Assembly (NCBI GenBank): GCA_003116975.1
Contig: BGKB01000094.1
Coordinates: forward strand, 124,001-188,000
Length of the DNA stretch: 64,000 nt
Direction: 5' to 3'
DNA from: Aurantiochytrium sp. KH105
Taxonomy: Eukaryota > Sar > Bigyra > Thraustochytrida > Thraustochytriidae
Position 1 is the stretch's first letter, and every line of letters begins with the position of its first letter. Both the position numbers and the translations under genes were made by a program. Below are positions 1 to 9,848 of the stretch, in pieces. The notes under the pieces are model-generated. The model worked only from the letters and a program-made list of their open reading frames with translations, was not told where the DNA came from and did no database searches.

Positions 1-504
1 AGGCGGCACGGTCTTGGCGCCCATCAGACTGACTCCGTTCGCAGAAGCTTTCGAGGAACGGCGTCGCATGCTCAAGCTCGCTTCATGGCCATCTCGCTGG
101 CTCGTGAGGACGATGACCACAAATCCAAGCTTACCGCCGAAATTATTGCCCATCAGGATCTCGAACGTCGCCAAAAGGCTGCTGTGCTCAAGTTGCAGAC
201 ATTTTGGCGCGGTAGACGTGCTGCATGGAAGTATCACAATTATCTCAGGGACCGTGTCGTTCGTAAGAGCTTCCTTGTAGAGTACAGTCTGGAACAGTCC
301 TTTATTGAAGAGTGGCGACTTCACCTCATGCGTTTCGTCATCGAAGCGCGCGATTTGGAGGCTCGGAAACAAAAGGAACTCGATGCGCGCCGACAGAGAA
401 AGATGGCGCGTGCATTACGACGAGAGAAACGGCAGCTCACGCGCAAAATCCGCGCAGACCGACGCAAGCAGCAATCCGGGGAAATGTCCAAAAACCTAGC
501 CTAG
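1..504 (+). CDS. IQ-motif protein, C-terminal part (5' truncated by window)
   Basis: The frame is open from base 1 to a TAG at 502-504, so the true start lies outside the window; the first in-frame ATG is at 85. Within the visible 167 residues there is an IQ calmodulin-binding motif (core LKLQTFWRGRRAAW, roughly residues 62-75 of the visible frame), followed by a highly charged Arg/Lys/Glu-rich helix likely to form a coiled coil. IQ motifs bind calmodulin or related EF-hand proteins. The gene converges with the MAP10-like gene, leaving 23 bp between the two stop codons. Because other genes here are ciliary, a cilium or cytoskeleton role is possible, for instance a dynein-regulatory-complex IQ protein, but the fragment is too short to assign a family. 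Confidence 0.7.
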   Translation, partial: RRHGLGAHQTDSVRRSFRGTASHAQARFMAISLAREDDDHKSKLTAEIIAHQDLERRQKAAVLKLQTFWRGRRAAWKYHNYLRDRVVRKSFLVEYSLEQSFIEEWRLHLMRFVIEARDLEARKQKELDARRQRKMARALRREKRQLTRKIRADRRKQQSGEMSKNLA

Positions 505-527
505 CACTAATGTATTGATGTTAAAAA

Positions 528-3062
528 CTAAAACACTGCCGAGGCGAGTGAGGCGTTGCCGCCGTCAAACGATTGGTACCGACTCGAAGCGAGATCATGC
601 TCCGGAGGCGGAACTGGGTCCATCACAAAGTGATCGATTGAAACGAGACTCGGGGTCCTTGGCTTCGCGCGGCGAAGTGGGCCTCGAGGCTTTGCTCGTT
701 CACGCCGGTGCACGGAGGCGCGACTATTGTGGCTTGGCGTTCCCGCATCGCCAAACTCTGAGCTCTCGCGCGACTCCCGCTGACGAGGGCGGAGCGGGTG
801 ATTCGATGTTGTCGACTCTCGCGCCCCCGTTGCTGTCGATCTCATCTCCCCGCGGGCTCGTTGCGGCGCCAAAACTGCGGGTGAGGAGAGAATCGGGGTC
901 AGTGGCGCGTACATGTGTTGGTCCCTTTCTTTCGCGCTTTTGGGTGTGAGTGGCGTCGGCGTCGGGGGGACCACTGTCTCGCTCAAAGGAGGCGGGGGTA
1001 GCGGCGGAGACGGCGGGGGCGGGGGTACCTCGTGTTCTTGCGAATCATGCAACACACTTGGAGGTTGCCTAGGATCGTCTACTGTGACCGCGGAGAGATA
1101 GCTTCTGTCCAGCTGAAATGCTGGGCGCGGCGAAAGCTCGCCGCGAAGCATGAGCTCTAGCTGCTCTTGGCGAGCTCGAGCCTCTCGCTCAGCCATGTCT
1201 TGCCCCGTATCTTGAACGAGAGCGGACTGCACCAAAGATTCGAGACGAAGGTTGCTGCTATCGTGCGATTGCCTTGCCGCGTGAGCCTTGCGGCGTTCGA
1301 GGAGATATCGCCGTTCCTCTGGCGCGCGCTCATTCAGCGCGCGCGACCGTGCGAGGTCCGCCGTTAATTGCACCACACCCACTGCATCGTTCTCGGTGGA
1401 GACACCACTTGCCTGGAAGCGGCGCCGTGTCGCCTGCTCCCTCAAAATCTGTGTTCGAGTTTTGCGCACGCGCAGGATGCGGCGCTTGTGCCCGTGCGTT
1501 GGTGGCATTCCCTCTCTGATGACCGGTGCTGGTGCTACAGAATCACCGCGGGCCGAACGTTTGTGATCCTCTGCTCCTACGCTCTTTTCATCGCTTGAGC
1601 GCTCGCGACTTTTGTGCGTACGACGCCCCTTGTTTCGTGCAATTTTCGTAGATGGACGACCGCGCGAGTGGCGCCCTTGCTTTTGATTGAGCTGGTGTTG
1701 TGCGGGGTTGTCCAATTGCGACGGCAGTAATTTGAGGTGAGTCGCGAGGGCACGCAAAAGGTCATGTGGTGCTGAATCATCGCCCCAAGCCATTGTTGTG
1801 TGCGCGAGTTCGTCCTCAGAGCCATCAAGGGAAGCAAAGTCCGAGTCAGAAGCCCCATCCGACTCGTCCTCCTGTTCACCTCTTCCACCCACGGAATTAC
1901 AAAAATACATGGCAGGTGGAAGACACGAGGCCTCGTCCTCACCTGGTCTGGGAAGCCAGCCTGAAGAACTTTTGCCTGCCATTGGACTTGACTGAGACGC
2001 ACGCTTTGTTTGATCCTGGGCGAGCATCCGTTTACGGTGCATCGCCCGCCGTTGCAAGCGTTCAATCTTGCAGAGTCTCTTCTCGACGGCACTCATTGTT
2101 TCGAGAAGAGCAGTGGGGACTGGAGCGGGAAGACCTGTTTGGCCCATGCGGACGTCCATCGCGGTCTCCATTTCATTGACTGGGCTAGGTTGCTGATCTG
2201 CCGGCGCAGACGCGAGCCCAAGATGAGGCAAGAGGCCATCACCAAAGCTGCAAACACGGACCCGAGCGGCCACACGAGCAACCTCATTTCCCATGAGATC
2301 ATAGAGCGGAAAGGTGCCCAATTTCCAGCCCCATGTGGACGCCATCGAAGGAAGAACACAACCTTCGGACCCAACATTGTGCAAGCCAACGAGGCCCGAC
2401 AGATCCAATGCGGTACTACCAACGAGCACGCCGTGGTGCAAATCGGGAGACGCCGCGGTGGAGACGCCCTTGGATACCTGTGCATTTTTATCTCCAGCTT
2501 CGGGCAAGCGAAGCAACATAAGATACATTGGTGCTGACTGCAGACCAGCAATGGCCTCTTCAAAAGGAAGCTCGAACAAGCATGACTTGCCACTTTGAAA
2601 GTTCTCTGGGGACGATCCCGCTCGCTCGATCAGCACCGTCGGAAAGTCAAGTAGACGGAAGGCAACAGCCATACGGTTTGCGTGGGCGGTCTCGTTTTGA
2701 CCATCCACATCGTTATGGTTTGCCGGCATTGGTGTCATCTCGAGGGACTCGACAAAGACTTGCAACGCGAACACATCACTCGTGTCATCCCCAGCAGTGC
2801 TTGCACCTTTTCGGCCTCCCATGGCGGCCTCGTTCAGAGGTTCGGCCTCGTAATCATCTTCGTCCAGCGCAGCGAGCAGTTTCTCTGCGCGAGGTTCTTT
2901 GGCCAGCATGTCCGTCATGCGTCCGAGTTTGAGGGAGGCATCGATTTCCGCCAGTGCGCGGGCCTCATCGCCTGCCTCGTTGGACCCTTCTGGGTCCAGT
3001 AGTGTTTCTACCTTTTCGAGAAGTGCTCGCCGCGCAGCCCTTCGTTCGGCATTCTCCGCCAT
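528..3062 (-). CDS. MAP10-like microtubule-associated protein
   Basis: Encodes about 844 residues from the ATG at 3062; the frame stays open a little further upstream but without another ATG. Residues about 97-280 resemble the N-terminal domain of microtubule-associated protein 10: RLLDFPTVLI at 136-145, GKSCLF at 158-163, then a GTFPLYDLMGNEVA-type segment and a CSFGDGLL strand. A second short block, LPPAMYFCNS at about 381-390, matches the PPxxYY-type motif downstream in that family. The rest is low-complexity, rich in Ser, Arg, Glu and a proline run, probably disordered. Family members bind microtubules and stabilise them in mitosis and at spindle or midbody structures. The start region is shared with the upstream transposon remnant through about 750 bp of GC-rich DNA. 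The family call rests on remembered motif patterns, not a search. Confidence 0.65.
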   Translation of the reverse strand: MAENAERRAARRALLEKVETLLDPEGSNEAGDEARALAEIDASLKLGRMTDMLAKEPRAEKLLAALDEDDYEAEPLNEAAMGGRKGASTAGDDTSDVFALQVFVESLEMTPMPANHNDVDGQNETAHANRMAVAFRLLDFPTVLIERAGSSPENFQSGKSCLFELPFEEAIAGLQSAPMYLMLLRLPEAGDKNAQVSKGVSTAASPDLHHGVLVGSTALDLSGLVGLHNVGSEGCVLPSMASTWGWKLGTFPLYDLMGNEVARVAARVRVCSFGDGLLPHLGLASAPADQQPSPVNEMETAMDVRMGQTGLPAPVPTALLETMSAVEKRLCKIERLQRRAMHRKRMLAQDQTKRASQSSPMAGKSSSGWLPRPGEDEASCLPPAMYFCNSVGGRGEQEDESDGASDSDFASLDGSEDELAHTTMAWGDDSAPHDLLRALATHLKLLPSQLDNPAQHQLNQKQGRHSRGRPSTKIARNKGRRTHKSRERSSDEKSVGAEDHKRSARGDSVAPAPVIREGMPPTHGHKRRILRVRKTRTQILREQATRRRFQASGVSTENDAVGVVQLTADLARSRALNERAPEERRYLLERRKAHAARQSHDSSNLRLESLVQSALVQDTGQDMAEREARARQEQLELMLRGELSPRPAFQLDRSYLSAVTVDDPRQPPSVLHDSQEHEVPPPPPSPPLPPPPLSETVVPPTPTPLTPKSAKERDQHMYAPLTPILSSPAVLAPQRARGEMRSTATGARESTTSNHPLRPRQRESRESSEFGDAGTPSHNSRASVHRRERAKPRGPLRRAKPRTPSLVSIDHFVMDPVPPPEHDLASSRYQSFDGGNASLASAVF

Positions 3063-3813
3063 ACCGCACTGCACGTTTTTGTCGTGGTTCTTTGTTGCCA
3101 ATTGCTCCCTCCCCTGGCTCGTCTCCGAACCAGCGACACGAGCGAAGAGGGACCTGCAAAGTTGGCCAAACGAGAACGAGAAGACCCAGGACGGTCAAGC
3201 GCAAGCCTTCGCGCTCGCTCGCCAGGTCTCCGCGGGGAGACGTCGCGGTTCCAGGTCCTCCCCGTCAGCGCGGTTTTCGCGCGCAGGCCGCCCGGACCCG
3301 ACCGCGCCGCTTCTTCAAACCCGCGACCGGCAGCCGCGCTCGCGCCCCTCGCGCCCGCGGCGGCCAGCCTCCAGCCGCGCGCGTCCGGGCTCCCGCCCCG
3401 GGCCGCAGCGCGCTCGGGCTCGTCGGGCTCGCGCTCGGGGTCGGGGTCCGCGTCCCGCGGTTAGGCGTCTGTTTGTCTGTCTGTGTTTCCTTGTCTCGCC
3501 TCGCCTCGCCTCCGCACGCGAAACGGCGACGCGTAACGCCGCCGCGGGGCGTTACGCCGGGCGCCGTTTCGCTATTGGACGATACGCACGATGGCCGGGA
3601 TCGTGCGATTTCTCCTTATCTACCCCCCACCTGTCAGATTAACTACTGGTAAGCAGGGAGAGGGCCTTGCGCGAAAAGAGATCAGAGCTGCAACTTAACC
3701 GTAGCAGGCTGTCTGCGCGCTGTCTGCACGTGCGCAGGCGCGTGCGCGGGCGCAAAAGCAGCAAGCGCGCAGGAGTCGGAGCGGAGAAGCCACAAGCATA
3801 CTCTCGTGTCGTC
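3063..3813. other. GC-rich intergenic DNA between MAP10-like gene and transposon remnant
   Basis: This stretch is strongly GC-rich up to about 3,570, with many CGCG steps and stop-poor spurious frames, consistent with the 5' region of the leftward MAP10-like gene. From about 3,600 it becomes ordinary in composition and leads into the nuclease remnant. No convincing terminal inverted repeat of the transposon could be fixed here by eye. Confidence 0.5.
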
Positions 3814-6274
3814 ATGGGCGTTACGGGGCTGCTCAAGCAACTGCACTCGAAGCGACGCGACATCCAGCTCTATGAACTCTTGCACGGCAAGGATGTTGGA
3901 ATTGACGCCTTGGTCTGGCTGCACATGTATGTGAGCGTGCAGCATGAAGAGGTCTCCAAGGGCAACTTCACTAGCGTCGTGTAGGGCTTCATTGGGCGGC
4001 TTAAGAAGCTGAAAAAATGGGGCGCTCGCCCTATCGTCGTCTTCAATGGCGTTTCAAACGAAATGAAGGCAAACACGAACTCTGCAAGAAGCAACAAACG
4101 CGATAAAATGGTCAAAGGTTTGATGGAAGACCTACAAGCTTGCCTCAACGCCGGCGAGGAGCCTTCGACCGCGCTCATGGAAAAGATCTCACAGGCAAAC
4201 GCTGGCGTCACCCGTGATCTTGTTTACGCGGTCATCAGGCAGTTGCGAGTGGAGGGATACCCTTATGTGGTGGCACCCTACGAGGCAGATCACACGCTCG
4301 CGGCGTTACTCCATGAAGGTTTCATCCAATACATTATCTCAGTTGACTCAGACATGCTCGTTCACCACGGCGGAAATGTTGTTGTCATCCCACCGGGCTT
4401 TTGGCAGGACGGTTTGGGCATTCTCTACGACCCAGCGGCAAATACTGCGCCAGCAGATGAATCAACCCGCGCTCTGCGACCGTCCACGTGACTTGGGTCT
4501 TATCATTGACAGAGTTGTAGGACAGCACGCATGCGAGACGCGTGAAGCGGCGGCCGCTGTGTGCCTTGCGTACGCGTTACTCGTGGATTCGGACTACCAC
4601 AACTTGAAAGGCGTTGGGGCAGAGACGGCGCTGTTCGTCATGGAGCTGCTTTTACATCGCAGGGCCACGCTGGAAAGCTGGAAAGACCCTGATCAGCTCG
4701 CGGACATTCTCTGCAACAATTACGCGAAGCAACTACGCAAAGAGGATGTTGTCTCGGACATGAAAAGGGCGAAGGGCGGTCTTCTTGGGGGCATCGCGCT
4801 GCACCTTGCGAAGCGCGAGATCGATTATCTCGATGAGAAGGTGGCGATTGACACGGGATGCATTGAACGTTTCGGCAAAACAAGTTTCGACCGCGAGCAG
4901 GTGGACCTCATCTCCCTGGGCCTGCTTTGCATGCGTGATGGATGTGGATGCCAGAGGGAGAAGCCAAAACACCATGACGTTGGTCCGGGCTATTCTGTGA
5001 TCCAGCCTCAGGACACGGTCCACCCTGTGCAGCTCACAGAAGACCTTATTATCGGGGCCAAGATGTGTGAGGAACAGGTTGACACAGCATCGCGTGCCCA
5101 GTTGGCCCGCTGGCTCCGCACTCGCGGGCAATTTGCGTCTGACAAGAAGAAGCAAAAGCTTCGCGCGAGCGTGCGTGCCCAAATGGCTGCTGAAGCAGTA
5201 CCAAAGAAAGAGAATCGCAAGCTTACCAATCTGCGGTGCCCAGAGGGCCTCAGCGTCCTGCAGCTGCTGAGGAACTGCGGACGGAATGTAGACCTTCCAC
5301 TGCTAGATAACGCCGAAGCCAAGGCTGCACTTGCCGCCATCCCGTCAGACCGCTGGATCACCTATATTGGCGAAATGCAAGAGCGAGCGCCGCTGGTATC
5401 GGAACAGTTCTTGCAGAAACATTTCAAGGACGTATGTACGAAGAAAGGTGTTTTTCGAAAAGGTTACAAGCGCATTTGCTCCCGCACACATCTTCGCGGA
5501 TTCGCAGCCTACTTCGTACCGAATGGAGACAAGCCTGCCAAAGAGTGCTGGTTCAGGCTTCACTGCCCAAGGTCGATGGTCAATGCCACCTATCCTGTCT
5601 TTGTGCGTTGTTCCATCGAATGGCATGAAGCGATGGACGGACGGCCTCCGTACGTGACAAAAGTCTGTGACCAAATGTGCGCCTGCCCTGCCGCCCGCGT
5701 TGATCAGGAATGTGTGCACGTGTGTGCTTTGCTACAAGCCGTGCAGAATCTTCGTCGCCGAGACCCGCGCGACAACTGTCCAACGAGTTTGCGCTGTGAA
5801 TGGAACACGGCACGTGCCAAAGTCGAGGAGGACCTGGTGAACAATGAGATCTCTTCTCTCGTCTTTGAGAAGGCCGATCCTTCCCAACAAGAACAGAGAA
5901 AGAAGCACAACCCAGTGTGCATGTCAAATGATCTTGGTCGTGGAGCCTACGACCCCCGGCCCCCTGCTGCAGTCAATTCCGTCCTGCGGGATTTGCAAAT
6001 GCGAGAAAAGTCCACATTGATTCCTAAAATCTTCGAGCTCATTGAAGTATGCGCACAAGGTACTGAGGAAGGTGAAACGGGCATGTCGGTTATGTATACG
6101 AAAGAACATGCGGCGAAAACTCGCTATGATCTCTGGTACAACTACGCGACTGCCGAGCTACAACGGACAGGTCTCGACAAAATCTCTCCTGAGCTCTCTG
6201 AGGCTTGGGAGTCGGAACTCTGCGCTGATGATGCGGAGGCTGATCCTTATCAAGATAGTGACGGAAGCTTTTGA
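3814..6274 (+). pseudogene. XPG/FEN1-like nuclease fused to SWIM zinc finger (broken)
   Basis: From ATG 3814 the product starts MGVTGLLKQL, the usual XPG N-terminus, with the first catalytic Asp in GIDALVWLH. An in-frame TAG at 3982-3984 interrupts it. The same frame continues with RPIVVFNG, where family members have FDG, then APYEADHTLAAL and SVDSDML of the I-region, and stops at 4489-4491. A change to the next frame between about 4,440 and 4,490 restores LVDSDYHNLKGVGAETA, the helix-two-turn-helix with its Asp. The C-terminal half holds a SWIM-type CxC...CxH finger (CAC at about 5,680 and CVHVC at about 5,710) and a YDPRPP segment, as in the second protein of ISL2EU elements. The expected function is structure-specific DNA cleavage for transposition. 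One stop, one frame break and the D-to-N change argue that this copy is dead. Confidence 0.8.
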
Positions 6275-6292
6275 AAGAAGAAGATTCAGTGC

Positions 6293-8333
6293 TTACTTTT
6301 TTGCAGGTGCCGTGATGGGCGTGCCATTTAGACTCACTAGGCAGCACGCGACCTTGAAAGCCGCAGCAATCATATCCACTTGGTGGATTGGGACCTTTTG
6401 GGTGAGCCATTGGTAGTCTTTGACACGATTTATTGCTCTCTGCACGTGAATTCGAAAGTGTGCGATTTTCCGTGTGTCATCTGCCTCCTCTCGTGTAAGC
6501 GTATGCTGCCCCTTGAATCGTTTTGGTGGCATGTACAGATATGCACCCTTTCGCTTGGCCACCTCCTCGAAAATTACGAAACCTTTGTCAGCCATGATGC
6601 TTTGACCCGGTTGTGCGCAGACCTCGTAGAAACCCGATCGCTCTGTCAGTTTGGAGTCTGATATACGTCCTGGAAAGGCAGCAGACTGCCATGCAATAAT
6701 ACCACAAGCACTCAGACCAATCAGCAACTTGGCTGTATTGCGCGCCTCGCATTCGCTCCAAGTTGCACTCTGAGCCATTGGGTTGTCTGGTACTTGAATT
6801 TCGAGCTCAGTGGCATCAAGAATCCAGCTGACCGTTTGGTGACCAAATCGATCAGAGACGTGTTTGGGGCACGTAACATCCAGCATACACGGCAACGGAG
6901 TTGGAAACATGCGCGAGAAAGTATGATGCAGAAGATGGATGCCGAATTCAAAGGTTCGCGATATCGTGGATTGGTGGACATCAAACAACGAACCCATCAC
7001 GATCTGACTCAAATTAAGGCGCAGGATCATTAGCGTAATGAGAAGTTTGTCCTCAAGCAAAAGAGGAGCCGTCCGGTGAGAATGCGATCTGCGTGACGGA
7101 GTTGAAAGACTGTCTGAGGCTTCGGAACTATTGAGCTTATTCTTCAGTCCTTGTTCAGACTTCGCGAACCCCTTGTCCTCACGAAAGCTCTGCCACTTGG
7201 CGGTAGCTGCACTGCGCTGCTTCGCGTGACAGCCACCGAAATCATGGACTGCAGACACTATTTCGTCGAAAGCAGGTACGCCGCTGAGGCCAGTGTAAAA
7301 TCGAAGTATTCTGGCGAAGCGCGGAATCGACTTGAAAGATGCCCACCTTAGAGGAACTTGAGAAGAAGAAGTTTTTGTGACCGCTTCTCAAAAAAATGGC
7401 GTAATAATCTTTCGCCTCTTTGGCCTTCGCCCGCGCTTCTTTCTTGGCCTGTTTGGAATCGCTGACGGCAGCGTCTCGTTCTTCACGGAGCTTCTGGAGT
7501 TCAGCTTGAAGCTCTTTGTTCTCTGTTGTCAGTTTCTGATTATACACTGTCAGCTTTTCTTTGTCGCTTTGGAGTTCATTAATCGTGAAATCCGTAAGAG
7601 TTGCCAATCTCTCTTAGAGGGTATTAGCACGAGCGTCAGCTTGGCTTGCATTCGAGGTCTTGACAAAGAGAGCCTGCGCACGTTTCTTAGCAGAGCTGGC
7701 CTCATGTGACAGTCGCCTGATTTCATTCTTTGCCACATCACTCCCCTGGTTCGCAACTTCAAGCTTCGCGTCAAGCTTTCGCGCCTTCTGGGTGCGCTCA
7801 TAGTCAGCATCACTCTCTGTATGGCGGGCACGCGATGTTCGACGGCGTTTTGCCTGACTGCGCTCAGGCGAAGCGATGTGACTTGTGAGTCTGCGCTCCG
7901 CTATCGTCTTTGGTGTGAGCTTATCGCTCGCCAGTACCCATTTGCTAGTCTTCCATTCAGCCCTCTCACCAGCCGGTGGAGGAGACATTGCCGTTTCGGC
8001 AGCTATCACTTGGGTTATATCAGACTTCAAGACCCAATCGTTCGTCTTACGTGTGTCGAACTCAAAGGAGTTTGGGCTAAAATGATGCCAGCGGAAGCGT
8101 CTTCTTGCCCTTGTCCCTGTAGCAACATTCCGCCGCAATCTGTTGAAGATTACATCTCGCGCCTTGCTCTCGCGAAGTGCTGCTGCATCCGTTCTCGTGT
8201 GACGGTTGCTTCTGTAAATCTCGGAAGTGCGGAAATGACCTTGTTTTTTCTGGCACCATTTCAGTGTACATGAGCATTTCGTCTTGCTAGGCGATTTCAC
8301 AGCCGACATTTGCTCTGCAAGCGCGCCCGGCAT
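6293..8333 (-). pseudogene. THAP / coiled-coil / DDE (ISL2EU-type) transposase (broken)
   Basis: Read leftward, an ATG at 8333 opens a degraded N-terminal region; a nearby frame contains ACRANVGC and the main frame WHHFSPNSF, together resembling the C..C and HF parts of a THAP zinc finger. A coiled coil follows (about 7,440-7,600, with ENKELQAELQKL), interrupted by a TAA at 7614-7616. A frame change near the T-run around 7,390 leads into RFYTGLSGVPAFDEIV and then the DDE_Tnp_4-like catalytic core: ILDATEL (first Asp), IMADKGF (second Asp) and IHVQRAINRVK. In the last, relatives have Glu where this copy has Gln, from a CAG codon at 6440-6442. At least three lesions mean no functional transposase. 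It would have catalysed cut-and-paste transposition. Confidence 0.82.
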
Positions 8334-8980
8334 CAGGCCCACGACGTGCGGACAACCTAACCACCACCACGGAGACCGAGCTCGTCGACCGTCAAGAACG
8401 TTGTCTATACGCTTGGGGCAGCTGTGAGAGCTCGCGAGGCACTAGCCTGACCAGTGTGCTTTCCAACTCGCGACCCTCCCACCGGCGCGCGGACCCCGGC
8501 GGGTCGACTTCGCGCGAGGGAATTGATTCTGCACAACTTGAGGTGCGCAAGGATACATAGGCCGCTTGGGCCGAAGGAGGTGGCCTGAGCGAGGATTGGC
8601 GCGAAATAGGGCCCTTTCGACGATGCATGTGCCTGAGCGCGAGCGCGGTCGGTACACACGCGGCGCCGAGGCGCCGACGCAGCAGGGCGTGGAGGGCCTC
8701 GCCGAGGACGCGGGCTGGGCTTTGAGCGGGCGCCGTCTCGCGGGAGCGGCAGACGCGCATCGCGACGCGCATCGCGACGCGCATCGCGGGGAGCGGGGAG
8801 GCGCAGCGCGGGGAAGAGAGAGAACCGCGGGCGTCGAGCGCGGCGGAGGAGCTGCAGAGGCTCGCTCGGCGCGCAGGAGGGCGCGGCGACCGCGGAGACC
8901 GCGCTCGGCCTCAGGCCGCGCCGGGAGAGCGAGGGAGAGAGCGCGCGCGCGGAGGAGAGGCGCGGACGGGAGGCGGGGCG
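8334..8980. other. GC-rich 5' region of MDP-1-like gene
   Basis: This region runs from the transposon remnant to the phosphatase start. After about 8,640 it is extremely GC-rich with runs of GCG and a short 12 bp repeat around 8,757-8,785 (GCATCGCGACGC units). It contains no credible gene; frames open on both strands are a composition effect. Confidence 0.45.
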
Positions 8981-9532
8981 ATGGGCGAGGTGCCGAAATG
9001 CGTGGTCTTCGACCTGGACAATCTGACTTGGTACCCGGAAATGTATCACCTTTGGGGGAGAAAGTCAGGAAGCCCCTTCAGAGCGTTGCCGAACGGCAAC
9101 GTTGCCGACCGGGGCGGCACGGAGGTGTACCTAATGGGCGCCATTCGCGATATTCTCAAGGACTTGGACGCGAATGAAAAGTGGCAACACACAACGGTGG
9201 CCGTTGCCTCAACCTCCGACGAGCCCGAGTGGGCGCGCGAGTGCATGCAGAAAATAATTGTGGACGCCGCGTCCGAGCGCCCGCTTGAGGAGTACGTGGC
9301 CGTGTCGGAAATTCACAAGGGCAGCAAGAGTGGCCATTTTCATACCATCGCCTCGCAAACTGGAGTCAAGTTTGAAGAAATGGTCTTCTTTGACGATCAG
9401 CGGTACAATTGCGACGTTGTGAGCAAGCTCGGGGTCACGTGCTACCTGGTGCCCACAGGGGGTGTGACGCAACGCGTGTGGAATACAATGCTTGAGACCT
9501 TTCCTTCGCCGGGCAATACAATTTCGTGCTGA
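8981..9532 (+). CDS. Magnesium-dependent phosphatase-1 (MDP-1)-like HAD hydrolase
   Basis: Encodes 183 residues ending in TGA. Motif I is FDLDNLTWYPEMY, with the presumed nucleophile and acid at Asp11 and Asp13; motif II is the VASTSDEP segment; motif III is VFFDDQRYN near residue 145. This order and the small size fit the MDP-1 subgroup of the haloacid dehalogenase superfamily, cytosolic phosphatases thought to act on protein phosphotyrosine or fructosamine phosphates and other damaged metabolites. Animal and plant MDP-1 usually reads DLDxTLW at motif I; here the order is NLTW, a small departure. The ATG follows a GC-rich leader and no alternative start lies nearby. Physiological substrate cannot be read from sequence. 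Confidence 0.85.
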   Translation: MGEVPKCVVFDLDNLTWYPEMYHLWGRKSGSPFRALPNGNVADRGGTEVYLMGAIRDILKDLDANEKWQHTTVAVASTSDEPEWARECMQKIIVDAASERPLEEYVAVSEIHKGSKSGHFHTIASQTGVKFEEMVFFDDQRYNCDVVSKLGVTCYLVPTGGVTQRVWNTMLETFPSPGNTISC

Positions 9533-9676
9533 TGAGCAGTCAGCAAGGATACTAGCAAAGCGCTGTTGCTTTCACTGCCTCTTGAGAAATAACATCAAGT
9601 TGGCCATACACCGATCGAGGTACACAATCTTTATAACAACATTGTTTTTCTTTTTCGATTCATTGGTCTACGATGA

Positions 9677-9780
9677 TTCGTTCGTTCGTTCGTTCGTTCG
9701 TTCGTTCGTTCGTTCGTTCGTTCGTTCGTTCGTTCGTTCGTTCGTTCGTTCGTTCGTTCGAGCGTTCGATCGATCGATCG
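9677..9780. repeat. (TTCG)n microsatellite with GATC tail
   Basis: About 21 uninterrupted TTCG units occupy 9677-9760, followed by a short GATC/CGAT run to 9780. It lies in the 316 bp between the convergent 3' ends of the MDP-1-like gene and the giant NEL gene; nothing else is visible in that gap. Confidence 0.95.
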
Positions 9781-9848
9781 TCGTCTTCCTTTGTGACTTA
9801 TTTCGTGCGGAGAAAAAGAGCAGCGTCTTGATGCACTAGCAACGGTGC

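Larger units (their letters stand above)
3814..8333. mobile_element. Decayed ISL2EU-like DNA transposon with XPG-SWIM nuclease
   Basis: Two broken genes lie tail-to-tail with an 18 bp gap: an XPG/FEN-like nuclease with a SWIM zinc finger on the + strand and a THAP/coiled-coil/DDE transposase on the - strand. Two-gene elements pairing a THAP plus DDE transposase with a SWIM-plus-YqaJ nuclease are the established plan of ISL2EU transposons (PIF/Harbinger-related). Here the SWIM part is recognisable but the nuclease module is XPG-type and sits at the N-terminus. Both genes carry stops, frame breaks and changed catalytic residues, so the copy looks inactive. The limits given are only the outermost coding remnants; terminal repeats and target duplication were not identified. 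Confidence 0.7.

Noticed and set aside
3980-3990. Reading TAG 3982-3984 as a sense codon or short intron
   Set aside because: eRF1 looks standard and other genes use TAG as a stop; no plausible GT...AG pair fits, and other lesions support decay.
3700-8420. Terminal inverted repeats for the transposon (TGTCTGCACGTGCG at about 3,729 versus TGTCCGCACGTCG near 8,350 in reverse)
   Set aside because: The match is short and imperfect, positions relative to the coding remnants differ, and no target duplication accompanies it.
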